Source: Paracyclopina nana (Eukaryota; Arthropoda; Copepoda; Cyclopoida; Cyclopettidae). Taken from it: a DNA stretch of 64,000 nucleotides. The position numbers and the translations under genes are program-made. The notes under the pieces were generated by a model. The model did not search any database, was not told the DNA's origin, and saw only the letters and a list, made by a program, of their open reading frames with translations. Below are positions 1 through 13,269 of the stretch, in pieces. Each line of letters begins with the position of its first letter. Within the stretch, counting starts at the first letter, position 1. Location: assembly GCA_019096065.1 (NCBI GenBank), contig JAGUCH010000001.1, positions 6,200,001-6,264,000 on the forward strand, read 5' to 3'.

Positions 1-3000
1 ATCGTGTGCTTTAAATTTGTATGATTTCTATCTCTTTTGTTGTGGTATCATGGAGCCAAATTGTTACTTTCACCCTCATAGTGCACGCAATTTGGAAGAG
101 GTGTGCCTTTTTGACGGATAGCATCGATATCTTATTGACCAAAAGTCTCCCCTCACTGCTCCACCACGTATATCCCCTTTGCTTTGTCGCTGAATTAGTA
201 TATTTGCTTGCCTTATGGCTGTAAAGACCTCGTTTTGGTTGGCATGGCTGAGTGTGAATCCAAGTGAGACAATTTGTGGACTTTAATGCCAAAAATTTGC
301 TTCATGCTTCTTTGAGCTGAAGAAAAACTGTTTCACATGTGTCTTTGGACGACGCCAGCTAAATTGCGGCGAAAGGTGGAGGACTGCTTTCAAGCATAAA
401 ATCTTCTAATGCTCGAGCTAAAATGTTGCCCTCGAGCTTCTTTTGTTTCGAGCATGGTTGTCGTGAGGAATTCGTCATCGTTTCTGAGGCCTCTCATAAT
501 TATGTCATGCCCCAGACATTTTTCGTCAAATAATCACTCATTAAATCGCGGCCATGTCCATGCTGCTATTTACAGACATTTGCACTGAGCGAGCGAAGGA
601 AGGAAGCTATTTTCATCACGGCAGTTTAGCATTTACGATTATCATCAGTTAATTAATTTCATTGTGACCTTTCTATTCGTGGAGTTGTTTTCACTTTTCG
701 TATATGGTTTTATTACCCCTGCCCAGCTGTGCTGCAGACGAAATTAAAACCTCGTTTTCGTGTTAACGTCAAAGTTGGGTGGAGCGGAGACCATTTGCAA
801 ATAAAAAGTCTTCAGTTTGTTGTTCATCTCGTTAACTTCAAAGCTCATTAGCTTCCCTGAGAGAAAATCCATTTTCTTCTCCTCCTACGCAACAAGGGAA
901 AAGTTGAAATGAGCAACAAGGATATTTGGGATGGATGAAGAGCCAAGAACTTGCTATATTCTGCCTAATTTTCTTTTTCGTTCCGCCCTCACCAATAGAA
1001 GTTGAGGTTTTTCCTCTGATTATATTGCATAATGAAAGTTCTTGGATTTTAAAAACCAGTCTTTTATTGATTTGTAACGATTTTCTTTGGTGGCACGAAA
1101 AACACTACGCAGAAGAAAGTTTGTTTTTGGCTTCCTGTGCATGATGTTCACCATTATAATTGCGATGATATAAACATATTTAGTAACCTGTGGCTTGCAG
1201 CAGCGTTGAAAAATCGACCCGCCATTGCTGTGCTCCACTCTCTGCTTGATGGGCACGTGGTTAATATAAAAAAGTAGCATGTAAACAAATGAATCTGTCT
1301 CCTTGGTGAAGTCTGAAATCTGCGCATGAAATTTTCAAGGTGCTACACATGCCTGAGCATGTGCTTGAGCATGTGTGAAATTGATCACACAAAAAAGTGG
1401 ACTGCTGCCACTACTACAAAACTCTCATCATTTTGCACTATTTTCTAGTCACGATATTAATTTGGCTTCTTTTTGACACGCTGCATTGCATACAAAGAAG
1501 TACAGTAGCCTACTACTACAACTGACCACGCAAACTTTCACTTTAATAAGGAAGGCTCTTCTTAATGATCAGCTAGGTTTGCACACTCAGAATACAAGAA
1601 GGCTGTTCTCATGTTCCCATGATTAGTGTTAGGAAGAAGTGGTTCTCTTGCTGAGCCTTCTCAATCACTCAGTTCATACAAGTTTCATTCACATGGGCAT
1701 CATAGAGCGTTATTTATGATTCTGACCATCAGCTGATGGTGGCCATTCAGCAGCTCCTGTTGTTGTTTTGTCATCGGGAATAAATGGAAGTGGCTGCTGA
1801 GCAAAAATGTGCATTGAAAGGGCTGAAATCTTACTTCATTAATTTCAATAAACTGTTGACAAGTATTGATCTCCGAGCGCTTGAGCTTGACATGAGCCAC
1901 TTTGACCGTACATGGCTGTCACCGACGGAGTGTGTGCAATTTGTCAAAGTGCTTCGATAAGCGCTATGAAAAAAATAGGTTTGATCTTGATTTTTGCCAA
2001 CCTCTAGCGCATAATGCTAGAATGATGGGATTTCTTGCAGTAGCCAATATTTCATGAAACCATTTAGTTCCGAGAGGGGAAATTCCACGAAACGATTCGA
2101 GAGCAGCGGCAGCAGAAAAAATTCGTGCCATGGGGCTCAGTGATTGAAGTGGAAAAGAGTCGATTTCTGCTGAGATTGAGATCATCTATCACGAGATTAT
2201 TGAGTTGCTACTGAGATCATCTGGGCAGCAGCAGCAGCAGCATTGGAGGGGGGTTAAAAATGAGAAATTGACTTCGGGTCCCAATTTTTCATGATTTCGG
2301 GTGTGGGTATGCGCGGGGGGAACAACTTCATCATTTGGAATTCATTTCTTGAGGTTGGCGACCTCCCATGTTGATGATCACAGCGCACTCATCATCATCT
2401 TAGGCAACTCCAGAGCTGATGGATGGCCTCAAACCAACTGCCAATGCTTCTATCATCCAAGAAACATAGGATGGCTGTCAGCTTAAGATATAGGCGTTGC
2501 TGCTTCAAGAATGAAAAAAGATATATGCTATTCTGAGTTTAAAGGTTGCGGTGTGTTGTTGTTCATCTCGCGGTCGTTTGACGGACCAATGCCAATATGC
2601 TGAGATGCTTTCATATGTAATTAAAATATTGAAGGGATGCAAATTCAAGGCTACTCCGCGCATAGCAGGAAGAGAACAGTCTTTTGACTTCGTTTATGGC
2701 CCAATCAGGCATTTATTGCTCCTCCTCGCGCAATCATTTTTTTGCTGTTGGTGTTTTAAGTCATGGCACCTGCAAGGATTGTCCATGGGCGTTGTTGCAC
2801 GCCCAATGGTCAACTCCTTTCCATTTATCACGAATTCTAAAATAATTCTACGGACAGTACACCACGCGTTGCATGTACAGATTTCGCCCAAGGCATGATC
2901 TAGGTCTTTTTTGCTTGCCTACGTAGTATATGTTCCAGGATTGGAGGGCTGAGCACACACATCATGTTGAAAGATCAATAATGCTGATGATCACCCATTG

Positions 3001-3766
3001 AAATCAGAACGGAAGCGCATTTTTTGCATTATCTACTACAGTAGAGAGAATTGCTGCTCTTAAGTTTCCGGCTGCTGCTGATGTCCTATTTTCATTCAAA
3101 GTGGTGGTAGCAGCAGAGTGGTTAAAGCAACAATGAAATGATGTTTTATTCGAAGGTTTTTTTATATTGCCACACCAGAGTCAAGGTCCTGTGAGTTTCA
3201 CGTTAGCGTTTAATCGATTACTGTCATTGAATTGTCGTGATTCCAGGAGATGACTGGCAATAATTCGTAGCTAGTAACTGCAGCAACAAGTCAAAATTGC
3301 CAAAAGGTCAGAGTCCTGACGAAAATCTCCTCAGTTCCTTGTTTCATGATGAAAGTGGTCTTTGATTGCTTTGTCAGTCCTCGATCGCTCTTTCTTCTTC
3401 TTCTACTTCTCTTTGGACTTGGAGTATAGTGCCTGTAGTATTGCACTGTTTGTGCACTGAATCGACGGAGCGTTCAGTTATGAACATGTGTAACATGGCT
3501 TCAAATTGCTAAGCAGGATCTAATTTGCAGCAAAGCAAGGTCAAAATCCAGCAGCTTCTCCCGAGAGAAAATTCTGTCAGCTTTTGGCTCGGTTTACTAT
3601 GCTGTCATTGCACATTGTCTAATTGACGGCACATTCTAATCTCAAGGGCAACATAATGTTATTTGATCGCTTAGCAAAAAAGTGGTGTGACTTTTTTGGC
3701 TTAGCTTATTTATTTATTGATGCAATCAAAGCCAGCCCTTAATTGTCGCCTTCTTTTTTCTTTCAG
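1..3766. other. Upstream/5' intronic DNA of the semaphorin gene, no gene seen
   Basis: No exon with a recognisable protein was found on either strand. The first visible semaphorin exon starts with two bases that complete a split codon, so at least one coding exon (signal peptide and start of the sema domain) should lie upstream. No convincing exon for it was found here, so it is probably left of the window. A short CAG-type microsatellite lies near 2225-2241. The longest open frames (for example 2551-2898 on +) have no splice context or recognisable motifs. Confidence 0.6.
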
Positions 3767-6700
3767 ATTCTGCATACCGATTTTTCGGTAATCAAACGCA
3801 TACCGACTACTTCAAGCTCCTTCGGAAAGACGGCCAATCTCTTTTGATAGGGGCGAGGAATGTCATCTATAACATTAGCCTTCCGTTTTTAACGGAAAAT
3901 CTCGATCAGGTAAGGCTGAATACATATTCAACTAGGTGAATGCCTGTAGTCTACAACAGCCTTCAAGAACAATGGCTTGGAATAATGGATGGTTGAGTTT
4001 CTTATTCACATTTTCAAATAAACACATCCATTAGCGAGTCCCTAATGAAATGGATCCGTTGAACTAGGTCATCGATGTTCTCGACACATATCATGTCGCA
4101 TAATAATTGTCAAGTCTTTGCCTTATCTGATAGCTTGATTTGCTCATATAGTAGTGGAAAAGTCAGCTTCTTTTCACGCCCGAGCTAATTATTTATGCAC
4201 ATATACGCGTGCATGTGCATTAGTATTTATGAGGTTCCAGCCACACATCGAGCAAATAGTTTGTGTCAAGCAAACAAATGCTTTGAAAAGAATTGTTACG
4301 CTTTCTAAGTGCGTTCTCCACTCTGGAGATCTATCTGACGTTTTTTTAAGGGAAATCTCGATTCCTTCATATCGGAGGATCTCCAAGACGTGTTTTCAAT
4401 TCAAGACGCGGCATAGAGACGATTTAGCACGCCCTCTGCTGGGAGTCACTGTTGCGATTTCGCGTTCCATTTCCCGAGAGCAAAAAAATGTATGTACATT
4501 TATCAACTTAATGACCCCATCTAGATCTACAGGGAATGGAACAAACAAAGAGCCTCTCGGCTTGCATTAGGATTCCGTCTGCGTCCACAAGTCTTGGGCA
4601 CATATTGTGTCAATCTTGGTCACCAAGCCTTTTTGTTCGTCAAAGCAACACATATAGCTAGTATAGCTGTGGAACAATGCCACTGAGCACTTCAGAAGGT
4701 TGCTGAGAAGAAAAATTCGAAACTTCGGCTACTTCGCATCTTCAAAGTAATCAAAAGACTCAGCAGCCACCTGAACAGATAACCCTACGAATTTAGTAGT
4801 CTTTTTTAATGACTGATGCTGACCAAAAAATTGAAGTTCCAGCAAATTAGCCTGAAATTGGCTGAAGATGCATTTGCGTAAAATTAGCTATTTTTACTAC
4901 CTATTATAAATATTTTTCATCAGCATCATCTTGTAGGTGGAGCTTTTTGCTACAATTTTTTTGCAAATACTATGTTCGAGATTGGGTGCAAAATGCAAAT
5001 ATTTATTGAGGGGCTGATTCTGTGTAGGTCCACGTTGATTCTATGCGAGAACCATAATCTTGTGCACTCACCTGCAAAAAGTTTACATTTTACAATGTTT
5101 GCTCAACCGAGTAGAGATACTGCAAAAAGTTTCGAGGCTTCATCATCAACTTCTTTTTATAGCATTGTAAAGGTGTTGCGGCATTGTTGCCAATTCATCT
5201 ACCATTTGTATTTAGCACATTCACTCTTTGTATGGACTGCCAGACTTGCTAAGATAATGCCCTGGGCCATTCAATTACAAATTGAAGTCACTTTTTCTGG
5301 CATTTTGGAAAAAAGTCCTTAGCCCGCTACATTATCTCATGCTTGAGGCGTGCAGGTTGTACAAATAATAATAATTCTTCTGGATGTCGAGAAAGATAAA
5401 AATCGGGCATTAAAATCACTTACCTTTGGTATTTTCGCCCTAAGTTGTCGAAGGCACTTCTCCATATGTCCTGTTGACAGCTTACAAAGGAAAGAATGTT
5501 AGTATTTATTAACGTTTGGCAAATGTTTGCCTTATTCGCTCTCCAATCGGAAGAGATGATGATGATGTTTCGAAGGTCGCCTGTACCCAGCAAGAATTTT
5601 GCCTCAGTTGACAAAGCATAAAAGAGCACAAATGAGCAATTTTTACAGTTGGACTTTTTGACCTTGGGCTTAGGTTTTGAATTCCACTCTTCCATGTAAA
5701 ATCAATCCATCTTGGCTCCTCAAGTTCATGACGAATCCTTGTGTAAGTATTGACACTCACAACTAGCCAGCAGGAGTATTAGCAGAGCCTCTGTACTCAT
5801 GTTTGCTGAAATTCAAAAAGAGCCTCGCTTGCTGCCAAGGTTGACAGCTTATTACAATTGTAGCTGATGGGTGTTTAAAACTTGTTAGTTTTCAGGTCTA
5901 TCTTAATGCAAATCACTCAATTTGGCACCACTTCTAGTAATGCCAGCATTGCACTTTGCTCGCATTGAAATAAAGGTTAGACCGATAAGAAAAGTAGAAG
6001 TTGCTGAAAGGTTGATATGTCTGCAGCTGAGGTGTTAATGCTACCAGTTCGAACGCGTTAATGGTACTTCAATGCACATTATGCTACATAAATTGAATGG
6101 TGGTCTTGACTTTTATTTGAAATTAGAAGTAATAATGATGATAAGTGGTGCAAAATGTCTCTGACACACCCATTGATTATTATTTCTTTCTCAACTCCTT
6201 TGCGTGTTTTCCAGCCATTAAATATGAATCTGAAAGAAAGTGAATGGCCGAATGATAAGGAAATAATTATTTCTCGACAGCTATTTGTTTGCAGTAGAGG
6301 CCTGAAAGGAATTTCAGGCACTTACATAGGACCATTAAAAAGAAGGATTGTTGTCTCAACTACAGCTTCATTATAAGAGGAAAAACAACTCTGCGCCAAA
6401 ATCAACCTTAACAATAGGCTCCATAAGTAAATGTCAGCGACAATGAACAAGTTCTGCTCAGCCCTTTGGGAGAATGACTCAATTTCAAAAAAGGGGATGG
6501 CACGTAGGGACCATTCGTCTTGGAGGCCCGGCAACTTGGCTGACGTTTTAATGCAAAAACCAGATTTGCTAAATTGCTAGTTACTTTTCGAGCCAGCCCA
6601 AATGAAGTACTTCATAACTGGTGGGGTGCTTTATTTCACGGTGAATAGAAACCCAGGATATCCATGCACGGATAATGGCTTTTTTTCCTGAAAATTGACC

Positions 6701-9700
6701 AATTTTGATGTATTATTGTAGTAGAAGCTCTACTGCCATTATTTCGCCATTTTCTTTGCTACTGCTATTATAATGCTACTACATTGCTCACAAAAACAAC
6801 AACCTCACCAATACCGTCCTTGATAATTTGTCTTTGTTTTTTCCCCAGAGAATCACATGGGATCCGTTGGACGAGGATCGAGAATTATGCCTGTTGAAGG
6901 GCAAAACCGAGGTAAAAATCTACTAAGGTCAATGTTGAAATATTCCAGTTATGACATTGAATAATCTTGATATGTGGCGGTGGTGGGAAAGTAATCAAAT
7001 TCATGCATGCAGGAGCTACTGTGATTGATCCACATATCTGACCTTGATTGCTTCCACTTCTAGGTCGATTGTCAAAACTACATCCGAATTTTGGCCAAAA
7101 CGGGCGACGACAGCCTCCTAGTTTGTGGCACCAATGCGTACAATCCCAAGTGCAGAAATTACTCTCGACACATTCAGTCCTCCTATTACGAGCCAATGAT
7201 GGTTGACAAAGAGTACTCAGGCAGAGGATTTTGTCCGTACGACCCAAGACACAATTCGACGTACCTTTTTACAGGTAACCGGCAAAAAAGCCTAATTGGG
7301 CTGCTATCAGCTTTGTTTTATAGCAAATTGTTGGGGGAACAAATCATGTCAAAATGCACTTTAAATGCATCGTTTGCATACCACTGCTCCAATCAATGGC
7401 AACCAACCTTTTTTTAAGGAAGGGGGGAAAAAGTGCTCGTTTGATGAGGACTTCTTAGGAAAAAAATGATTAAGCGCCTAACACGCATATCCCACACTCC
7501 ACCACCGAGTCGTGTTTTTTTAATATTAGAACGGCAAAAAATTCGTTTTGTACGTGACTCGGGCAAATTCTCGTACGTAGTTGAGAAACATTTGTCTTGA
7601 CTGTGTATTTGACCATTACCTTCGCCAATTTGCTCAACAATGCAATGGCGAGGCAGTTTTCGACAGGGCTGCTCCTTTTTACGAGGCCTTGAAGCATTTT
7701 GTAGCACTACAAGTACTATGTACTTTAAGCAAAAATATGGTGAAAAACGTGAACTTGGCACACATCGATTAGCACCATAACTAGACATGACCCCATGGGG
7801 CGAAGTCAGTACTGGTCATGAGGCAAGAGGGAGAGGATGAAAAATGATCAGTCCACCAATGTCCATTTATGATACAGATATTTTTTCACTTTTATATTTC
7901 TTCATCGCAGAAAATGCAACTCACGGCTATTTGAGAAATCGAGCATCAAAGCACTTTTTTCCTCTCCATCACTATATGATAAAAGTGTATTGATCCAAAA
8001 TTGACAATATCTGCATTCTTTGGCCATTGATATTAGCCCGGTTCCAACATGGTAAATCAGCATAGTCAGGAGACGTAACTTGACTTTTTAGCATAGTCAG
8101 GTCACAGCTAGCTCGCGCGCTCAGCTCGACCTGACTTAACTGGTTTACCGCACTGCACTATGCTGATATCCCGTGTTGGAACCGGGCTATTGATTGAGTT
8201 TTCGTTTCCGCAGATGGCGAGCTGTATTCGGGCACAGTTGCGGATTTTTCCGCCTCGGACTCATTGATTATCAAGGACAGCCTAAGGACTGAGCAGTATG
8301 ACTTCAAACAGCTCAATGGTGAGTGGATTTGATTAATGATGACACCCTCAAGGCGAGCCTCAATTTACTTTTTCAGCCCCCGATTTTGTCAATGCGCTGG
8401 AGGATGAAAGGCACGTGTACTTTTTCTTTCGAGAGGACGCCGTCGAGCACATCAACTGCGGAAAGGTGCGAAACGCAACATCTGTTTGAATCAGCTTTAA
8501 AAAATTACTTCTCTCTGCAGACCTCATTCTCCAGAATTGCTCGAGTGTGCAAAAATGACCAGGGAGGGCCGCACAAGTTCAAGAACAAATGGACCACCTT
8601 CCTCAAGACCAGGCTGAATTGCTCCGTTCCAGGCGATACTCCATTCTACTTCAACGACATTCAGGCCACCACCAACTTCATAAAGGATGGCAAAGATCAG
8701 GTGGTTTATGGCGTTTTTACCACCCCTGACAACTCCATAGCGGGAAGTGCTATTTGCGCTTTCAAGCTATCTGAAATTACGGACTCTTTCGAGGAGGGGC
8801 CCTTTAAGAACCAAGAGACTGTCAACTCAAATTGGCTGCCAATGTCCAAATCCCAAATTCCCGAGCCTCGGCCGGGAATCTGCGCGTCGGACCCTCAAGA
8901 CATGTCGGAAAATAGCTTGAACTTTATCAAGCGCCACTCCCTCATGGACTGGTCGGTGGGGAGTGCGACGCGGACGCCGATTTTCGTCAAGACCAGCCTC
9001 GGAGAGAGGCTGACCGTCATCGAGGCCGACCCGGGGGTCCGGTCGGTGGAGGGGACCGTGACGGACGTGTTGTTTGCCGGAACAACAAACGGCAGGGTGC
9101 TCAAAGTGAGTGCGAACACCAACACCCTGATTGAGGCCTTTCAAGTGTTCCCCTACCACGTGCCAGTGAGGAATTTGCTAGTGGCTGGGGAGCAGATCAT
9201 CGTGCTCTCAGATCACGAAGTCAACGCGTTCCCTCTGCAAAGATGCTCCTCTGCACTCACGTGCGGCGACTGCGTTGCCCTGCAGGATCCTTACTGTGCC
9301 TGGAGCCTCGAGACAAGCGAATGTGCTCATCAAACGCATAGCAGCTATGCTCGGACACGATCAGGCATGATTCAAGATCTTGAGCATGGGTACCACTCCG
9401 AGTGCCCTATCCCCGTTCCAGGTAAGCCTTTCTACCATTTCGTTTTTATGCCTATATGCACTGTCATGTTTCTTCAACTCAGAAACAAGCACTCTCCCTC
9501 CAACGACTACCACGAGCACAACCACCACTACTACCAGCACTGCTACCACAGCATCAGAAACTTCGGAGCAACTTTTCGACAATAAAACAACCGACTCAAA
9601 GGGTAAAGTGACTGTGAATTCGCCCATCAGCGGTGGTGTTGATGGCTCCGATGAAGCGTGCCCCACCTGCAAATGCGATTGTGACACTGCACCCAACTCT

Positions 9701-12700
9701 TATAATAATAATGACTTGCTGATGCAACCCACGAGCACTGAATCACCTCTGGCTTCTCTTTTTCCTACCATAGGTAAACATTGTACAAACTTTACTCCTG
9801 CTGCTGCAGCTTCTTTTGCTTCCTCCTGATTTACAACTCTTTTTATCTCCCCGTTCGCAGTTCCGTCGAGTGACTTTGAGAGTGGTGGCGAATATGGCAA
9901 CTTGGATCCCACAGCGGCTGTGCCAAAAACTCGTAGGATTGAGGAATTGAAGAAGAGCGTCTTTGTGGCCCCATATACAAACGGATATGAGCCCGCCAAC
10001 AGCAGTAAGAGATAACTCTGCGCGTGCATAGCTAATCTTCGCGCGATAACAATATTTTGCCGTATGCCACCCAAGGTCATCTTTTTCGCACTGCTCATTT
10101 GCCGCCGAGCCATTGTGTGCTGCTCAAAACCATAATTTGTCACATTAACAATTCTCAGATGAGGGCTAATGATGACGCTGCTGATGAAATATGGATCCAG
10201 AGCTAAGCGAGGTTTTTTTTATCGGCCAAAATGGTCCTAGTAATTACACCATATTAATATGCAGACCATGGGGCACTTTTTGCCGACCTGCTGCTGTTAT
10301 GGTAGAAGACTGATATCCATCTATATATATTCCTTCAGCCACTTTTTGCTCGTTTTCAAATCTAGGGTTGTCTGTACTGCCTACCTGGCTTGACAGCACT
10401 AAGCATTACTGAGGGGAAAAAAGCCACCTGAGCAAGTTTTGAGCTTTGATTCAAATCACTGCTTCATCATGAGTAGATACTACATTAAGAAGCCCTTCAA
10501 AGTGAGCTAGATTTTCTCACAGAGATGATGGCTAATTTGGCAGCCATTTTCTCGCGGTGAATTTAATTATTCATCCTTGGGTGGACAAACCCTCTCGTGA
10601 ATTTCGTCGCAACCAGTTTTTTCTGCCACCACTTTCCCCTGAGCTCGAGTATTTTTCAATCAATGCTATTCCACTTTTAGGTCCACACTACAAGGAGTCC
10701 CGAGCCCAAAATTCGTACAGTGAGCAAACACTGGCCTTGTCAATCGTGTTGACTGCACTTTTGGCACTTGTGGTGGGCTTCTCCTTGGGTCTGCTGGCCT
10801 CCAGAAGCTGCTGCAGACAACAAAAGCAGCTCCATTTGGCGTTCTACGACAAGACCCTCAATTTCACAAAGTAAGTTCAACTGTACTTATCTGATTAATT
10901 AATCAGTCGAGATGGTGTGAATGTCAGCAGCAACAGCAGTCTGTGCTCCTCATTAAAATGGCTAACCCATTAATTTGAGCCCGTTTTCGAGTTAGCTCAG
11001 GGATGGGCTGCAGATGCTTCGACGAGACAAGGCCACTGATAAAGAAGTTAATTTAATCCAATTTATCAGCTGCTTCTATAGGGATCCTCTCTGCGACGGG
11101 GCTGCTCGTTTATAGAAATAGTAGTGATACAACCTAAGAGGGGCGCTTTATCATGATATATTAGCTTGAACAGTCAACAAAGTAACTTAGATCCCTGATA
11201 GGCCTAACAGTTTTGTAATTGATGCCATGGACTGGACGCTTGGGGGTAGGTTATGAGCCCATGCTACATTCTCGAGTTCTGAGTACGTAACTGCTCAGTA
11301 AAGAGACGTTTTTTCGCTCGCTGCTTGCGTGCACAAAAACCCCCTTTGTAGCGCGGTTGTTTTGAGCGCAATGCAAAGGTTGCTTTTAGTTGTCCAAAGC
11401 AATCAAAGAGGATATCCTAGATAAGGCCGATAAGCATCTTGCTCAGATTTTATTTCCATTCATGCATGATAGCTTCTTATATTCGACTTGACACCCGTAT
11501 TTGGAGGTTTCTTTGAACCCTTTTTGCGTTGCCTGTAAAAAAGATTTGTGAGCAAGATATGGCCAGAATAAGTAACTCGAGCTTGTTCGCCAGTAGATTT
11601 TGCAAGCTAGGAGGCGTCACAATCTATCCCTATTTTCTGGAATATTTGACTTGCCATTTATTTCTGTTCAGAGCTCGTTTTTTTCGGTTAACTGCTTTGT
11701 TTTTCCTCAACATATGAATAAAAGTGCATAAAGATAGGACGGCCTGATAAAAAGAATTTTTGCATAGGGCCAAATATCAACCGTGAAAGAGATTAGAATG
11801 ATGCTTAAAGTGGCCTGGTTGGGATATAAATTAGCTGGTGAGGGCTTAGTCCTGCTCTAACTGCTTCAATTTACAGCACATAGTAGATTTGCAAAACAAC
11901 GCTGTCCTTATGTTGGCTTGTTTGTTCTCGCTAATGCATGTGTTGGGTACAAAAAATGATACAAAAGAGCCAGTGTAATTCAAGCAGCATCATTGAATTG
12001 CACAATGGGCAGAATCGTGACAGCAATGCCTTTCTTTCAAAAACTTAGCGATTTGCTGAAATGAACGGGGTTCTTGTCAATTGGCAAAAATGCATTAATT
12101 TTTTGGAACTAGGCCAAACGCTTCCAAGCAGAGCCTGACTAGCTTAAATTTGGAGCTGAAAGATTAATTCCAATTTTTTTCGCTCGCCGCAAACAATAAT
12201 TCCCTCCAATTTTTGTGCTACTTTTTGACAGTTTGGTGCTGACTTGAATGGCTCTCAGAACTTGTAGTATGCGTTTGCCCTCAACATTAGCACTTCAAAA
12301 GGAACCCAATTTTGAGACTACCCGAATCTTTGAAGAAACAGTTCACCTTTTTTGTGGCAGCACAAAAATTATCGCTCTGTGGCAAAAGAGCTACTTTTAG
12401 CTCGAGGCTGAAACTGGAATCAATCCTTCAAAAAATCTGGCTTGGATGAAGTGGGCGTCTCTCTTCAATGCGGAGTGATGATAACAAAAACGGGGCCTCC
12501 ATAAAACCAATAGGCATAGCATATACAATACTCTAGTTTCCAAGTTTAATGGTCGTGTTAACTTGATAATTAATGAAAAGTGTAATTTCTCCATTTTTCA
12601 GTCGAGCTGCTGGGGTGATGCGAGGTGTGAGTCAGAGGTGTTCGTTTCAGAAGCCTACGAGGGCCCACAATTCCGCCTCCTCCACAGCCTCCTCCTCGAG

Positions 12701-13124
12701 TGGGAGTGGCTCGTCCCCGCCCTCGAGCGTGCACATGGGCCAGCTTGACTCCGGTTACACGAGTCCCTCCAATTTAACCAATGCAAGCGTCAACACTCAA
12801 GAAACTTCGGCGAGCAGCTCAGCCTCTTCGACGGCCTCCACGCCCTCGGCCTCGCCCAACACCACAGTGCAGCCACAGCAGCTGGGCCATCCGCAGCCCG
12901 GTGGGCTCAACCTGCTCGTGAATGTGCCGCCCAAAAGTGAGACTTTAAAAATGGGCGGGCACTTCACGACAATGCCCCGCCATAATTTCCCCACCCACCA
13001 AAGATCGGCGTCAAATTCAAACATGTTGATGATGACAGCCCCCGTGGTTCCAGCCTCAGCGCAAGTGGCAGTGCTGTCCAATGCTGGAGGAACGCTGCAA
13101 AAAGTCAAGAGAGTTTACCTGTAG
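3767..13124 (+). CDS. Sema1a: Semaphorin-1A, transmembrane axon guidance protein (5' partial)
   Basis: Ten exons, all with agreeing phases: 3767-3909, 6849-6911, 7064-7274, 8214-8318, 8377-8465, 8521-9421, 9483-9773, 9861-10004, 10681-10870, 12602-13124. They give about 885 residues plus stop. The sema domain opens with FFGNQTHTDYFKLL and LLIGARNVIYNISL, continues through LELCLLKGKTE-like and VDCQNYIRIL segments, and includes CGTNAYNPKC. A PSI module follows at about residues 444-470 (CGDCVALQDPYCAW). No Ig domain follows, as expected for class 1. Next come a Thr-rich stalk with an unusual CPTCKCDC cluster, one membrane span (about 668-690) and a Ser-rich cytoplasmic tail of about 190 residues ending KVKRVYL, a C-terminus I recognise from insect Sema1a. 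Family role: a plexin ligand that repels or attracts growing axons, and can also signal in reverse. The N-terminus is not in view. The identification is firm. Confidence 0.95.
5761..5800 (-). CDS. Possible signal-peptide exon of a small secreted protein
   Basis: On the minus strand a TTTCAG acceptor lies just before an ATG at 5800. The frame reads MSTEALLILLLAS, a good signal-peptide core, and then meets a strong GTGAGT donor at 5760. This is the layout of a first coding exon behind a 5' UTR intron. A second strong minus-strand donor, GTAAGTGAT, lies at about 5425, at the end of a 91-residue open frame. I could not join the two in a consistent phase, so no product is proposed. It lies inside a semaphorin intron, on the opposite strand. 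Confidence 0.25.
6079..6539 (-). CDS. Possible two-exon fragment of an unknown nested gene
   Basis: Minus strand. The segment 6539-6326 is bounded by CGTCAG and by GTAAGTGCC. It stays open in one frame and contains IESFSQRAEQNLFIVADIY and a hydrophobic stretch. The next segment, 6229-6079, follows a CTTTCTTTCAG acceptor and joins in phase, reading FNGWKTRKGVEKEIIINGC to a stop. An AATAAA on the minus strand lies near the stop. I recognise no family. The two strong splice sites and matching phase are the only support, and there is no clear start exon. It could be chance. Confidence 0.25.
8035..8188. mobile_element. 154-bp hairpin MITE inside a semaphorin intron
   Basis: The ends are inverted repeats of about 32 bp with few mismatches: the left end starts AGCCCGGTTCCAACATGG and the right end is CCGTGTTGGAACCGGGCT. 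ATCAGCATAGT is also mirrored inside each end. The element is flanked by ATT on both sides (8032-8034 and 8189-8191), fitting a 3-bp target duplication. It has no coding capacity. The right end lies 25 bp before the acceptor of the exon at 8214, so a likely branch-point region (TGCTGAT) is supplied by the element. The family is uncertain; the GGCC/GCCC-GGTTC ends resemble those of the TTA-flanked element at 46075. Confidence 0.8.
10871..12601 (+). other. Last intron of semaphorin, nothing else seen
   Basis: A 1.7-kb intron with a GTAAGT donor and TTTTTCAG acceptor, joining the membrane-span exon to the cytoplasmic tail exon. No conserved frame, repeat or RNA gene was noticed. The neighbouring 676-bp intron 10005-10680 is equally featureless. 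Confidence 0.6.
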
Positions 13125-13245
13125 AGTGCAATTTCCCATTTACTACTACTTCACGCGAGATATTGTTTCAAGACCGGCTGTGATCTCATTCTTGTCTCCT
13201 ACTATACGAAATAGTACATTTTGACCATATATGAATTGTGACAGA

Positions 13246-13251
13246 AATAAA
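13246..13251 (+). promoter_or_regulatory. Polyadenylation signal of semaphorin
   Basis: An AATAAA lies 122 bp after the stop codon, followed by T-rich DNA. This gives a short 3' UTR. Confidence 0.6.
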
Positions 13252-13269
13252 ATTGTTTTATATGAAGTT

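Larger units (their letters stand above)
3910..6848 (+). other. Large intron of semaphorin with possible nested minus-strand exons
   Basis: This 2.9-kb intron runs from GTAAGG to CCCCAG. A 138-residue open frame at 4154-4570 has no recognisable motif and no splice support. Two exon-like segments on the minus strand are listed separately (5761-5800 and 6079-6539). Otherwise nothing is seen. Confidence 0.6.

Noticed and set aside
4154-4570. 138-residue open frame in a semaphorin intron
   Set aside because: No recognised motif, no splice or promoter context; the length is within what chance gives in 64 kb.
8827-9159. Minus-strand open frames opposite the large semaphorin exon
   Set aside because: Shadow frames of a GC-richer coding exon; the + strand protein is unmistakable.
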